From positions 1 to 11,010 of the forward strand of contig JAVBOJ010000049.1 in the NCBI GenBank assembly GCA_031550755.1: a DNA stretch of 11,010 nt, in the 5' to 3' direction. The translations under genes and the position numbers were made by a program. The notes beneath the pieces are model-generated. The model searched no databases, was not told the DNA's origin, and saw only the letters and a list, made by a program, of their open reading frames with translations. This document shows positions 1 to 5,896 of the stretch, piece after piece (the stretch's first letter is position 1; each line of letters opens with the position of its first letter). This DNA is from JAVBOJ01 sp031550755. Lineage in GTDB: Bacteria > Bacillota > Clostridia > Oscillospirales > UBA929.

Positions 1-795
1 GCCGGAGTCATGAAGCCCCAGCTCGGACAAAAACAGCGCGCGCTCCTCCTCGGGCAGCTCCTGCAAATCCTGCTCGACCTTGGCGCAGATGGGCAGACAG
101 ACCGCGCCCTCGGCCGCGGCGATGCTCTCGACCGCCTGAAAATACGGGCTTTGCTCGCGGGCTTCAAAGCCGGCCTCGTCGAGATTGGCGCAATAAATAA
201 CCGGTTTGCCCGACAGCAGCGGCACGGTGGACACCAGCGCGCGCTCCTCCTCGCCGCAGACAAACGTCCGCGCGGGATTTCCCTCGCTGACATGGGCCAG
301 CAGCCGCTCGAACAGCTCGGCCTCGGGCGCGAATTTGCGGTCGCCCTTGCAGAGCTTCTGCGCCTTGTCCAGCCGCCGCTCGCAGAGCTCAATATCGGAC
401 AGAATCAGCTCGGTCTGAATGGTTTCAATATCCCGCGCGGGGTCGGCCCCGCCGTCCACATGGACGATGTTGGGGTCGTCAAAACAGCGCACGACGTGCA
501 AAACGGCGTCCACCTCGCGGATATGCGCCAGAAATTTGGTGCCCAGCCCCTCGCCCTTGGACGCGCCGCGCACCAGCCCGGCAATGTCCACAAATTCAAT
601 GACGGCCGGGGTGATTTTCTGCGGGTGGTACATGTCTGCCAGCGCCGTTAGGCGCGGGTCGGGCACGGCCACCATCCCCACATTGGGATCGATGGTGCAA
701 AACGGATAATTGGCGGACATGGCTCCGGCGTTGGTAATGGCGTTAAACAGCGTGCTTTTGCCCACGTTGGGCAGTCCTACAATGCCAAGCTTCAT
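1..795 (-). CDS. ychF: YchF/OLA1-type P-loop ATPase/GTPase, 3' end outside window
   Basis: The 265 codons visible read from an ATG at 795 and stay open to the window edge. The protein begins MKLGIVGLPNVGKST, the G1/P-loop of the Obg-related YchF family. It continues with the YPFCTIDPNVG segment, a DIAGLVRGASKGEGLGNKFL stretch (G3) and NLDE in place of the usual NKxD of G4. That last substitution is typical of YchF, which prefers ATP over GTP. YchF is a cytosolic, ribosome-associated NTPase implicated in translation and stress responses (family knowledge). The usual length is about 365 residues, so roughly the last 100, including the TGS domain, lie outside the window. An AGGAGA ribosome binding site sits a few bases upstream of the ATG, and a strong promoter is seen at 830-859. 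The family call is secure; the role in this organism is not shown by the sequence. Confidence 0.96.
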   Translation of the reverse strand, partial: MKLGIVGLPNVGKSTLFNAITNAGAMSANYPFCTIDPNVGMVAVPDPRLTALADMYHPQKITPAVIEFVDIAGLVRGASKGEGLGTKFLAHIREVDAVLHVVRCFDDPNIVHVDGGADPARDIETIQTELILSDIELCERRLDKAQKLCKGDRKFAPEAELFERLLAHVSEGNPARTFVCGEEERALVSTVPLLSGKPVIYCANLDEAGFEAREQSPYFQAVESIAAAEGAVCLPICAKVEQDLQELPEEERALFLSELGLHDSG

Positions 796-829
796 AAACG
801 GCGCATCTCCTGTTTGTTGGGTTTTTCTG

Positions 830-859
830 ATTATATCACACAAACGGGACATTTCACAA
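830..859 (-). promoter_or_regulatory. Extended -10 promoter of ychF
   Basis: On the minus strand a perfect TATAAT (830-835) is preceded by TGA, giving an extended -10. A TTGTGA (854-859, 4 of 6 to consensus) lies 18 bases upstream. The position is about 35 bases before the ychF start. The -35 end touches the left end of the direct repeat that begins at 857. Confidence 0.75.
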
Positions 860-904
860 TTGTTTTAGGGAACGCCGATTGAAAAACCGTTCCAAAGCGT
901 GTAT
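857..904. repeat. Direct repeat, copy A (promoter-bearing)
   Basis: Positions 857-904 are repeated at 1054-1112. The 32 bases from 873 to 904 are identical to 1081-1112. The 16-base left part (CAATT then a T-run then AGGGAA) is similar in both copies, but copy B carries 9 extra bases (GTCTGCGTG) between the two parts. Each copy contains TTGAAA followed 17 bases later by a TAT-starting hexamer. See copy B and the hairpins in between. Confidence 0.85.
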
Positions 905-907
905 GTT
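879..907 (+). promoter_or_regulatory. Possible promoter P1 in repeat copy A
   Basis: TTGAAA (879-884), a 17-base spacer and TATGTT (902-907, 4 of 6 to TATAAT). It is the weaker of two near-identical promoters. Transcripts would start near 914 and run into the hairpins at 959-1013, so it might make only a short RNA or be inactive. Confidence 0.4.
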
Positions 908-958
908 CGTGCCGAAAAACTGCGTTGTTCGACACGGACATCGCTGCGGCGGGACTCC

Positions 959-979
959 GTTCAACCTTTCAGGTTGAAC
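959..979. repeat. Perfect 9-bp inverted repeat (hairpin)
   Basis: GTTCAACCT and AGGTTGAAC flank the three bases TTC. The stem is perfect and the loop short. It has no T-run of its own and sits between the two promoter-bearing direct repeats. Function unknown; it may be part of a small non-coding mobile or repetitive element. Confidence 0.7.
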
Positions 980-986
980 TCAACGC

Positions 987-1020
987 GAAAAGAAGGGCTC
1001 CGCCCTCCTTTTCACACTTT
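987..1020 (+). terminator. Terminator-like hairpin inside the repeat-flanked segment
   Basis: GAAAAG (987-992) pairs with CTTTTC (1008-1013), and AGGGC (994-998) with GCCCT (1002-1006), around loop TCC, with one A/C mismatch in the stem. It is followed by CACACTTTTT. The pyrimidine-rich tail makes it resemble a rho-independent terminator on the plus strand. It would stop a transcript from P1 at about 1020. Confidence 0.45.
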
Positions 1021-1053
1021 TTCTCCCGCGCCGGGTTTGCGCCGAGGTGAAAC

Positions 1054-1112
1054 CAATTCTTTTTCAGGGAAGTCTGCGTGCGCCGATTGAAAAACCGTTC
1101 CAAAGCGTGTAT
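1054..1112. repeat. Direct repeat, copy B (promoter-bearing)
   Basis: This is the second copy of the sequence at 857-904, with a 9-base insertion at 1072-1080 and a perfect 32-base match over 1081-1112. It lies immediately upstream of the ECF S component gene and supplies its best promoter. The two 32-base cores start 208 bases apart. Confidence 0.85.
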
Positions 1113-1115
1113 ACT
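1087..1115 (+). promoter_or_regulatory. Promoter P2 of the ECF-S/TVP38 pair
   Basis: TTGAAA (1087-1092), exactly 17 bases of spacer, then TATACT (1110-1115, 5 of 6 to consensus). The last bases of the -10 lie just beyond the conserved repeat, which explains why this copy is closer to consensus than P1. Transcription would start near 1122, leaving a short leader before the ATG at 1148. Confidence 0.7.
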
Positions 1116-1147
1116 GAAAATATATACCAAACCGCGCGGAGGTTTTC

Positions 1148-1741
1148 ATGGCTTACCAACTCGCGCTGGCGGGCCTCCTGCTGGCGCTGCTCATCGTCTT
1201 CGGGCGCGGCCTGACGCGCTGTGGCGCACGCACCCTGGCGCTGCTGGGCCTGCTGGTGGCCATCGCGTCGGGCGGCCGGGCGCTGTTTGCCGCGGTTCCC
1301 AGCGTACAGCCGGCCTCGTTTGTCATCATTTGCGCCGGCTTGTGGCTCGGCCCGGGCGCGGGCCTGGTCGTCGGTCTTTTGACCGGGCTGTTGTCCAACC
1401 TGCTGCTGGGCTTGGGGCCGTATACTTTGTCCCAGATGTTTTTGTGGGGGCTCATGGGGCTGACCGGCGCGTTTTTGCGCCGCGCACCGCAGGGAGCGCT
1501 CGTGGCGTTCGGCTTTGTATGGGGCTTTGTCTTCGGCTGGGCGATGAACCTCGTCTGGTACACCTTTTCCGGCGCGCCCCTTGTCTGGGCGGTCTATCTG
1601 GCGGCCTGCGCGGCATCGTTCTGGTTTGATTTTCTGCACGCCGCCGTCAACGCCGTGCTGCTGTTGATGTTTTCCAAATTCTCGCTGTCGCTGCTGACCG
1701 GCCTCAACGCATCATCAAACCAAACGGGAGGGAATGTATGA
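1148..1741 (+). CDS. ECF transporter S component (substrate-binding membrane subunit)
   Basis: This 197-residue, very hydrophobic protein has about six predicted membrane segments. Residues 43-101 read GRALFAAVPSVQPASF, then a glycine-rich stretch with LGPGAGLVVG, then LGLGPYTLSQMFLWGLMG. This pattern is typical of energy-coupling factor S components of the general vitamin group (similar to the cobalamin/corrinoid CbrT type). The S component binds the vitamin or cofactor and works with EcfA, EcfA' and EcfT, none of which are in the window, so it probably uses a shared ECF module encoded elsewhere. The start is fixed by GGAGG five bases before the ATG. It overlaps the next gene by ATGA, so the two are probably co-transcribed from P2. 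The family is fairly certain; the substrate cannot be read from the sequence. Confidence 0.85.
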   Translation: MAYQLALAGLLLALLIVFGRGLTRCGARTLALLGLLVAIASGGRALFAAVPSVQPASFVIICAGLWLGPGAGLVVGLLTGLLSNLLLGLGPYTLSQMFLWGLMGLTGAFLRRAPQGALVAFGFVWGFVFGWAMNLVWYTFSGAPLVWAVYLAACAASFWFDFLHAAVNAVLLLMFSKFSLSLLTGLNASSNQTGGNV

Positions 1742-2478
1742 AACCGGAGGAATCCTCCGCGCCGTCGGAGAAAAAATCCGTCCTCAAACCGCTCCTTGTG
1801 GTTGTGATTGTGCTGATCGTCGTTGCGGCGGTCGTGCTTATTCTGGCCAAAACCGACCTGGTGCGGCTGTTTTCCGACCGCGAGGCGTTCCAGGCGTTTG
1901 TGGACGGCTTCGGCTTTTGGGGGCCGCTGGTGTTTGTGCTGCTGCAAATTGTGCAGGTCATCATCTCGTTTATCCCCGGCAATGTCACCACCATGGCCGG
2001 CGCCGCGATGTTTGGGCTTGTCCGCGGCTTTTTCCTGAGCTATGTCGGCATCGTGGGCGGCTCGCTCATCGCCTTTGCCATCGCGCGGCGCTGGGGCAGC
2101 AAGGTGGTGCGCAAGATGGTCGGGGCGACGGCGTTTGACAAATATTTTGAGTACATCCACGCCGAAGGAACCGTGGCCCGCACCCGCGTCACGCTGATCG
2201 TCATGATGCTGCTGCCGCTGTTTCCGGACGATTTGATCTGCCTGTTGGCCGGACTGACCGCGCTGCGGTTTTCCTCGTTTGTCCTTATTATGGTCATCAC
2301 CCGCCCGTGGGGCTTGATCTTTTCGGCGCTGCTCGGCGCCGGAACCCTCCGGCTGTCATGGTGGGCGCTGGGCGCGATTCTGGTGTTTTCCTTTGTGCTG
2401 GGCGGACTTTCGGTGCGCTACGCGCCGCAGATTGAGAGGTTTGTGATGGGCAAGCTTGCGCGGTGGCAGAGGAAATAG
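1738..2478 (+). CDS. TVP38/TMEM64 family membrane protein (VTT domain)
   Basis: A 246-residue integral membrane protein. A lysine-rich cytosolic N-terminus and a first membrane helix (about 17-37) precede a VTT/SNARE-associated (DedA-superfamily) domain at about 68-190. The domain contains FIPGN (78-82), a GxxxSYVGIVGGSLIAFAIAR re-entrant-loop region (about 97-117) and the LLPLFPDDLICLLAGLT motif (158-174) characteristic of bacterial TVP38 proteins. The superfamily is linked to phospholipid movement between leaflets and envelope homeostasis (family knowledge); the substrate here is unknown. The ATG overlaps the ECF-S stop codon, indicating translational coupling. No terminator with a T-run is seen after the stop. 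Confidence 0.9.
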   Translation: MKPEESSAPSEKKSVLKPLLVVVIVLIVVAAVVLILAKTDLVRLFSDREAFQAFVDGFGFWGPLVFVLLQIVQVIISFIPGNVTTMAGAAMFGLVRGFFLSYVGIVGGSLIAFAIARRWGSKVVRKMVGATAFDKYFEYIHAEGTVARTRVTLIVMMLLPLFPDDLICLLAGLTALRFSSFVLIMVITRPWGLIFSALLGAGTLRLSWWALGAILVFSFVLGGLSVRYAPQIERFVMGKLARWQRK

Positions 2479-2686
2479 GAAGCGCCTCGCCGACCCGGGG
2501 CGCGAAATAAGGCAAGCGGAGACGCAAAGCAAGCTTTGCGCGGAGCGATAGGGTCGAGCGAGCGTGACATGCCCCCTGAACCTCCGGTACTTTCCCGGAA
2601 CGCATACCCCCGCCCCGGTCTGCGGCGCTCCTGACGCGCCGTCGCGCCACGCAAAATCACACCCAAACAACAAAGGAGGCCGTTCC
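2479..2686. other. Structured intergenic region without a supported gene
   Basis: About 208 bases separate the TVP38 stop from the YcxB-like start. It contains a perfect 8-bp palindromic stem at 2523-2540 (CGCAAAGC, AA, GCTTTGCG) and a weaker GCGCC/GGCGC pairing at 2482-2503, neither followed by a T-run. The plus frame of the next gene is open upstream to 2564, but without a good ribosome binding site. I see no clear promoter. The segment could be a decayed repetitive element or a leader. Confidence 0.5.
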
Positions 2687-3229
2687 ATGGACGAAATACA
2701 AAACCACACGCCGCTGATGACCGTGCGGGTCAAGTATGAGCCCGAGGAGTATCTAAAATTTGCGAAGTATATCGCCAAAAAGCAACCGGGACTCAGCGGC
2801 TCTGGCATTGCTATCATATTCCTGGGATTGTCCGTGCTGTTTCTTGCTTTGTGCCTGATTACCGCAAACTCATTTTTTCTTTTTATGACATTGTTCTCTT
2901 TTGCGGTTTTTGGTTTGTATTATGTCGCGGTTGTACGTCCGCAAAAATTTCTTTACAAAAATTTGGATCCGCATTGGAAAGAGGAGATATGTGTTTCGTT
3001 TTTTGATACTTTGTTTGAGCTGGACATGCGAACCTCTCTTTCGCGCGCTAGACTTGCTTACTCCTATGACTCACTAAAACGGGTATGGGATACCCCGTAT
3101 GGCCTTTATCTCGAGTTCCCCAACAAAACCGCCGTCATGCTCCCCGCCCCCCACCTCTCCCCGGAGGAGCAAGCTTCCCTGCGCGCGCTGTTGCAGCGCG
3201 TCTCCGGAGACAAATTCCAAAAAAAATAA
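2687..3229 (+). CDS. YcxB-like membrane protein
   Basis: 180 residues from the ATG at 2687, chosen because AAAGGAGG lies seven bases upstream; the longer open frame to 2564 lacks such a site. A soluble N-terminus (1-38, with VKYEPEEYLKFAKYI) is followed by two membrane helices (about 40-60 and 62-83). A C-terminal cytosolic part ends in YSYDSLKRVWDTPYGLYLEF...MLPAPHLSPEEQASLRALL, which matches the layout of the YcxB-like C-terminal domain: a PH-like, short-chain domain of unknown function. Base composition is odd: hand counts give about 38% GC over 2881-2940 and 33% over 2941-3000, against 67% over 3121-3180 in the same gene. It is probably first in a run with the DUF1934 gene and gdpP. Confidence 0.8.
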   Translation: MDEIQNHTPLMTVRVKYEPEEYLKFAKYIAKKQPGLSGSGIAIIFLGLSVLFLALCLITANSFFLFMTLFSFAVFGLYYVAVVRPQKFLYKNLDPHWKEEICVSFFDTLFELDMRTSLSRARLAYSYDSLKRVWDTPYGLYLEFPNKTAVMLPAPHLSPEEQASLRALLQRVSGDKFQKK

Positions 3230-3240
3230 GGAAGTACACT

Positions 3241-3669
3241 ATGGACAAGCCTGTGCTCATCTCCATTCTGGGCCGCCAGAATTCCGAGGACGGCGGTGCC
3301 GCCGTCGAACTCATCACACCCGGCCGGCTGGCCCGCGACGGGGATGCCTGGGTGCTCACCTACGAGGAGAGCGACCCCTCCGGCGCGCTCGGCATCAGCA
3401 CCACCCTGCTGGTCGAGGGCCAGCGCGTCACCATGGCGCGGCAGGGCACCGCCCATTCGTTCATGGTCTTTGAACAGGGACAGCGCCATCTCTCATACTA
3501 TGATATGGCCGAGGGCGGCCTTACCGTCGGCGTACACACCCGCAGCCTCGGCGCGCATATTTCCGAGGCCGGCGGTCAAATTGAGCTCTGTTATCATGTG
3601 GATTTGCCCAACCGGCGTCTGGCCGAAAGCTCCGTACGGGTCAAAATTGATCCGGTCGGCGGCATGTAG
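3241..3669 (+). CDS. DUF1934 (YwiB-like) protein
   Basis: 142 residues, the same length as Bacillus YwiB-type proteins. The family pattern is visible: an N-terminal strand VLISILGRQ, an acidic AVELITPGRL, YEESDPSGALGISTTLLVEGQRVTMARQG, then SFMVFEQGQRHLSYYDMAEGGLTVGVHTRSL and a final IELCYHVDL strand. Members are predicted to be small beta-barrel, lipocalin-like cytosolic proteins of unknown function. The ATG at 3241, with AAGGA about seven bases upstream, is preferred over the long open frame starting at 3085 inside the previous gene. It begins 11 bases after the YcxB-like stop and ends 33 bases before gdpP, so the three genes are probably one transcript. Confidence 0.85.
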   Translation: MDKPVLISILGRQNSEDGGAAVELITPGRLARDGDAWVLTYEESDPSGALGISTTLLVEGQRVTMARQGTAHSFMVFEQGQRHLSYYDMAEGGLTVGVHTRSLGAHISEAGGQIELCYHVDLPNRRLAESSVRVKIDPVGGM

Positions 3670-3702
3670 CTCCGGTTGAATCGTCGTTCAGGTGGTGGTT
3701 TC

Positions 3703-5703
3703 TTGAACAAAAAAAAGCTCCGGCGGTTGTTGGAACCCGGCGTCCGGCTGTATTTTATCGCGCTCGCGCTCTTCGCGGCCTGTTCGGCGCTGTTTGACAT
3801 CGCCGTCGCCGCTGTCGAGGGCGTTATTATCATACTCTTGTACCTGCTCTATCGACGCACATCCGTTCGCCGTCGCCGTGAAATTCTGAGCTATATCGAG
3901 AGCACCTCCAGCCATGTGGACAATGCCACCAAGGATTCGGTCCTCAATTTCCCGCTGCCGATGGTTATTTTAAAATTAGATACCGGCGAAATCCTTTGGT
4001 CGAATGATAAATTTATGGCCATTACCGGTGCGCGTGAGCATCTGTTTGAGACGCGCATCTCGGACGCCGTCCCGGGCTTTGATTGGCGCTTTTTGCTGGA
4101 GGGGAAAACCCAGTGCCCCGCCGAAGTGCCTGTGGCCAAACGGGTTTACTCTGTATATGGCAGTGTGGTGCATTCCTCGGACAGCGCTCGCGGCCGCAGC
4201 ATGCTGGGCACGCTGTACTGGGTGGACGTCACCGAAAGCGCCTCCCTGCGGCAGGAATTTCTGCTGTCGCGTCCGGTCGTGTCCCTCATCGTGCTGGACA
4301 ACTACGAGGAGTTCATGAAGCATCTGGACGACTCGCAAAAATCCTCTCTGCTGGCCGCCGTGGACGAAAAAATCTCCGGCTGGACCGCGCCCGCCGAGGG
4401 CGTGCTGCGCAAATTTGACCGGGACCGCTACCTGTTTTTGTTTCAGGAGCGGCATCTGGCGAAATTTATCGAGGGGCGATTTTCGGTGCTCGAGGAGACC
4501 CGTTCGCTCACCTCGCCCAACGGCATCGCCGTCACGCTGTCGGTGGGCATCGGGCGCGACGGCGCGACGCTGAAGGAGAATTTCCAATACGCCGCCATGG
4601 CGGTGGACATGTCGCTGTCGCGCGGCGGCGACCAAGCCGTCATCAAAAACCGTTTTACCTTCGATTTCTACGGCGGACAGGCCAAGGAGCTGGAAAAACG
4701 CACCAAGGTCAAATCGCGCGTCATGGCCAACGCCCTGAAGCAGCTCATTTTGGAGTCGTCCAACGTGCTCATTATGGGGCATACCGGCTCGGATATCGAC
4801 AGCATCGGCGCGTCGGCCGGCGTGGCGGCGATTGTGCGCAGCTTGGGCCGCAAGCCGTTTATCGTCACCGATTATCAAAAATCGGCCGCCAAAACCCTCA
4901 TCGACCGGCTGGCCGGTCTGCCCGAGCTTGCCGGCGTGTTTATCGACATCCAAACCGCCATGCTCCAGGCCAACCGCGACTCGCTGCTGGTGGTGGTGGA
5001 CACCAACCGGCCGGACATCGTCGAGTCGGCCGATTTGCTGACCGCCTGCCACCGCGTCGCCGTCATCGACCATCACCGCCGCGCCGCCAATTATATCGAG
5101 CGCGCCGCGCTGAGCTTCCACGAGCCGTACGCCTCGTCGGCCAGCGAGCTGGTCACCGAGCTTTCGCAATATCTGCTGGAATCCGGCAAGCTCACCCGTG
5201 TCGAGGCCGAGGCGCTGCTGGCCGGCATTGTGCTGGACACCAAAAATTTCACCATGCACACCGGCGTGCGCACCTTTGAGGCGGCGGCGTTTTTGCGCGG
5301 AGCGGGAGCCGATCCGGTCAGCATCCGGCGGCTGTTCCAGTCGGATTTGGAGGCTGCCGTCGTGCGGTATGAGATTGTGCGCCGCGCGCAAATTTACCAC
5401 GAAACCATGGCGGTGGCGGCGCTGGACGCCCCGGTGGATCGCACGGTGGCCGCGCAGGCCGCCGACGAGCTGCTGGATATTTCGGGCGTAGACGCGTCGT
5501 TTGTCATGTTTCCGTCGGGCGCGCAGCATATCATTTCGGCGCGGTCGCTGGGGCGCATCAATGTGCAGGTCATCATGGAAAAGCTGGGCGGCGGCGGGCA
5601 TCAAACCATTGCCGGCGCGCAGGTTTCCGACGCGGACACCGCCCGGGTGCTGACCCGGCTGCTGTCGGCGATTGATCAATATTTTGCCGAGTCGGGGAAG
5701 TGA
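3703..5703 (+). CDS. gdpP: GdpP-type c-di-AMP phosphodiesterase (DHH family)
   Basis: 666 residues, close to the 659 of Bacillus GdpP. Order of parts: two membrane helices (about 12-33 and 33-50), a degenerate PAS-like domain (about 75-165, with ILKLDTGEILWSNDKF), and a degenerate GGDEF domain (about 175-305, with FDRDRYLFLF near 238-247 instead of an active GGDEF). A DHH domain carries GHTGSDIDSIG (H360, D364, D366), VVDTNRP (D433), DHH at 456-458 and LDTKNF (D512). A DHHA1 domain carries GGGGH at 629-633. These are the metal-binding and catalytic residues expected for hydrolysis of cyclic di-AMP to pApA. The enzyme affects potassium and osmotic balance, cell wall stress and beta-lactam tolerance in Firmicutes. 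A TTG start at 3703 is preferred because AGGTGG lies six bases upstream; another TTG at 3676 has no such site and would add nine residues. Confidence 0.95.
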   Translation: MNKKKLRRLLEPGVRLYFIALALFAACSALFDIAVAAVEGVIIILLYLLYRRTSVRRRREILSYIESTSSHVDNATKDSVLNFPLPMVILKLDTGEILWSNDKFMAITGAREHLFETRISDAVPGFDWRFLLEGKTQCPAEVPVAKRVYSVYGSVVHSSDSARGRSMLGTLYWVDVTESASLRQEFLLSRPVVSLIVLDNYEEFMKHLDDSQKSSLLAAVDEKISGWTAPAEGVLRKFDRDRYLFLFQERHLAKFIEGRFSVLEETRSLTSPNGIAVTLSVGIGRDGATLKENFQYAAMAVDMSLSRGGDQAVIKNRFTFDFYGGQAKELEKRTKVKSRVMANALKQLILESSNVLIMGHTGSDIDSIGASAGVAAIVRSLGRKPFIVTDYQKSAAKTLIDRLAGLPELAGVFIDIQTAMLQANRDSLLVVVDTNRPDIVESADLLTACHRVAVIDHHRRAANYIERAALSFHEPYASSASELVTELSQYLLESGKLTRVEAEALLAGIVLDTKNFTMHTGVRTFEAAAFLRGAGADPVSIRRLFQSDLEAAVVRYEIVRRAQIYHETMAVAALDAPVDRTVAAQAADELLDISGVDASFVMFPSGAQHIISARSLGRINVQVIMEKLGGGGHQTIAGAQVSDADTARVLTRLLSAIDQYFAESGK

Positions 5704-5864
5704 CGGCGCGGAAACATCTGAGGCTGAAAGGATACGATTACAGCCAAAACGGCGCGTATTTCATTACCATAGGCGTGAAAGACAGGCACGAGATATTGGG
5801 CAGGGTTGTGGGGCGCGATGCCCAGATCGCGTCCTACGCAGACCGCCATTTTCAGGAGATATAA
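5700..5864 (+). pseudogene. N-terminal remnant of IS200/RAYT-like Y1 transposase
   Basis: Starting from a GTG that overlaps the gdpP TGA, 54 codons encode TARKHLRLKGYDYSQNGAYF followed by ITIGVKDRHEILGRVVG. This strongly resembles the N-terminus of REP-associated/IS200-like Y1 transposases (typically R-KHxRLKGYDYSxNGAYFITI). The reading frame then diverges and stops at 5862-5864. The HUH metal-binding motif and catalytic tyrosine found further along in intact members are missing, so the fragment should be inactive. It lies directly against the gdpP stop codon and just before a terminator, which suggests insertion at the 3' end of the gdpP transcript followed by deletion. Confidence 0.75.
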
Positions 5865-5868
5865 AAAG

Positions 5869-5896
5869 GAGGGCCGGAAATCCGGCCCTCTTTTTT
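5869..5896. terminator. Bidirectional terminator between convergent genes
   Basis: GAGGGCCGGA (5869-5878) pairs with TCCGGCCCTC (5881-5890). Six T residues (5891-5896) follow on the plus strand, and AAAAA at 5863-5867 gives the U-run for the minus strand. It ends the gdpP/transposase-remnant transcript and overlaps the stop codon of the leftward glycosyltransferase gene at 5895-5897. Confidence 0.9.

Noticed and set aside
10..651. 213-residue open frame on the plus strand
   Set aside because: It lies opposite the strongly conserved YchF sequence and has no ribosome binding site; a shadow frame.
899..1090. 63-residue open frame in the ychF/ECF-S gap
   Set aside because: It crosses both hairpins and the repeat, has no ribosome binding site and no family resemblance. 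The region is better explained as regulatory or repetitive.
796..1147. Cobalamin or other vitamin riboswitch ahead of the ECF S component
   Set aside because: I looked for conserved riboswitch cores in the gap and saw only simple hairpins. The second promoter also leaves a leader of only about 25 bases.
3976..5679. 567-residue open frame on the minus strand opposite gdpP
   Set aside because: It is antisense to a clear GdpP sequence with intact motifs. Its composition (many Arg, Gly, His and Gln, no domain) is that of a GC-rich shadow frame.
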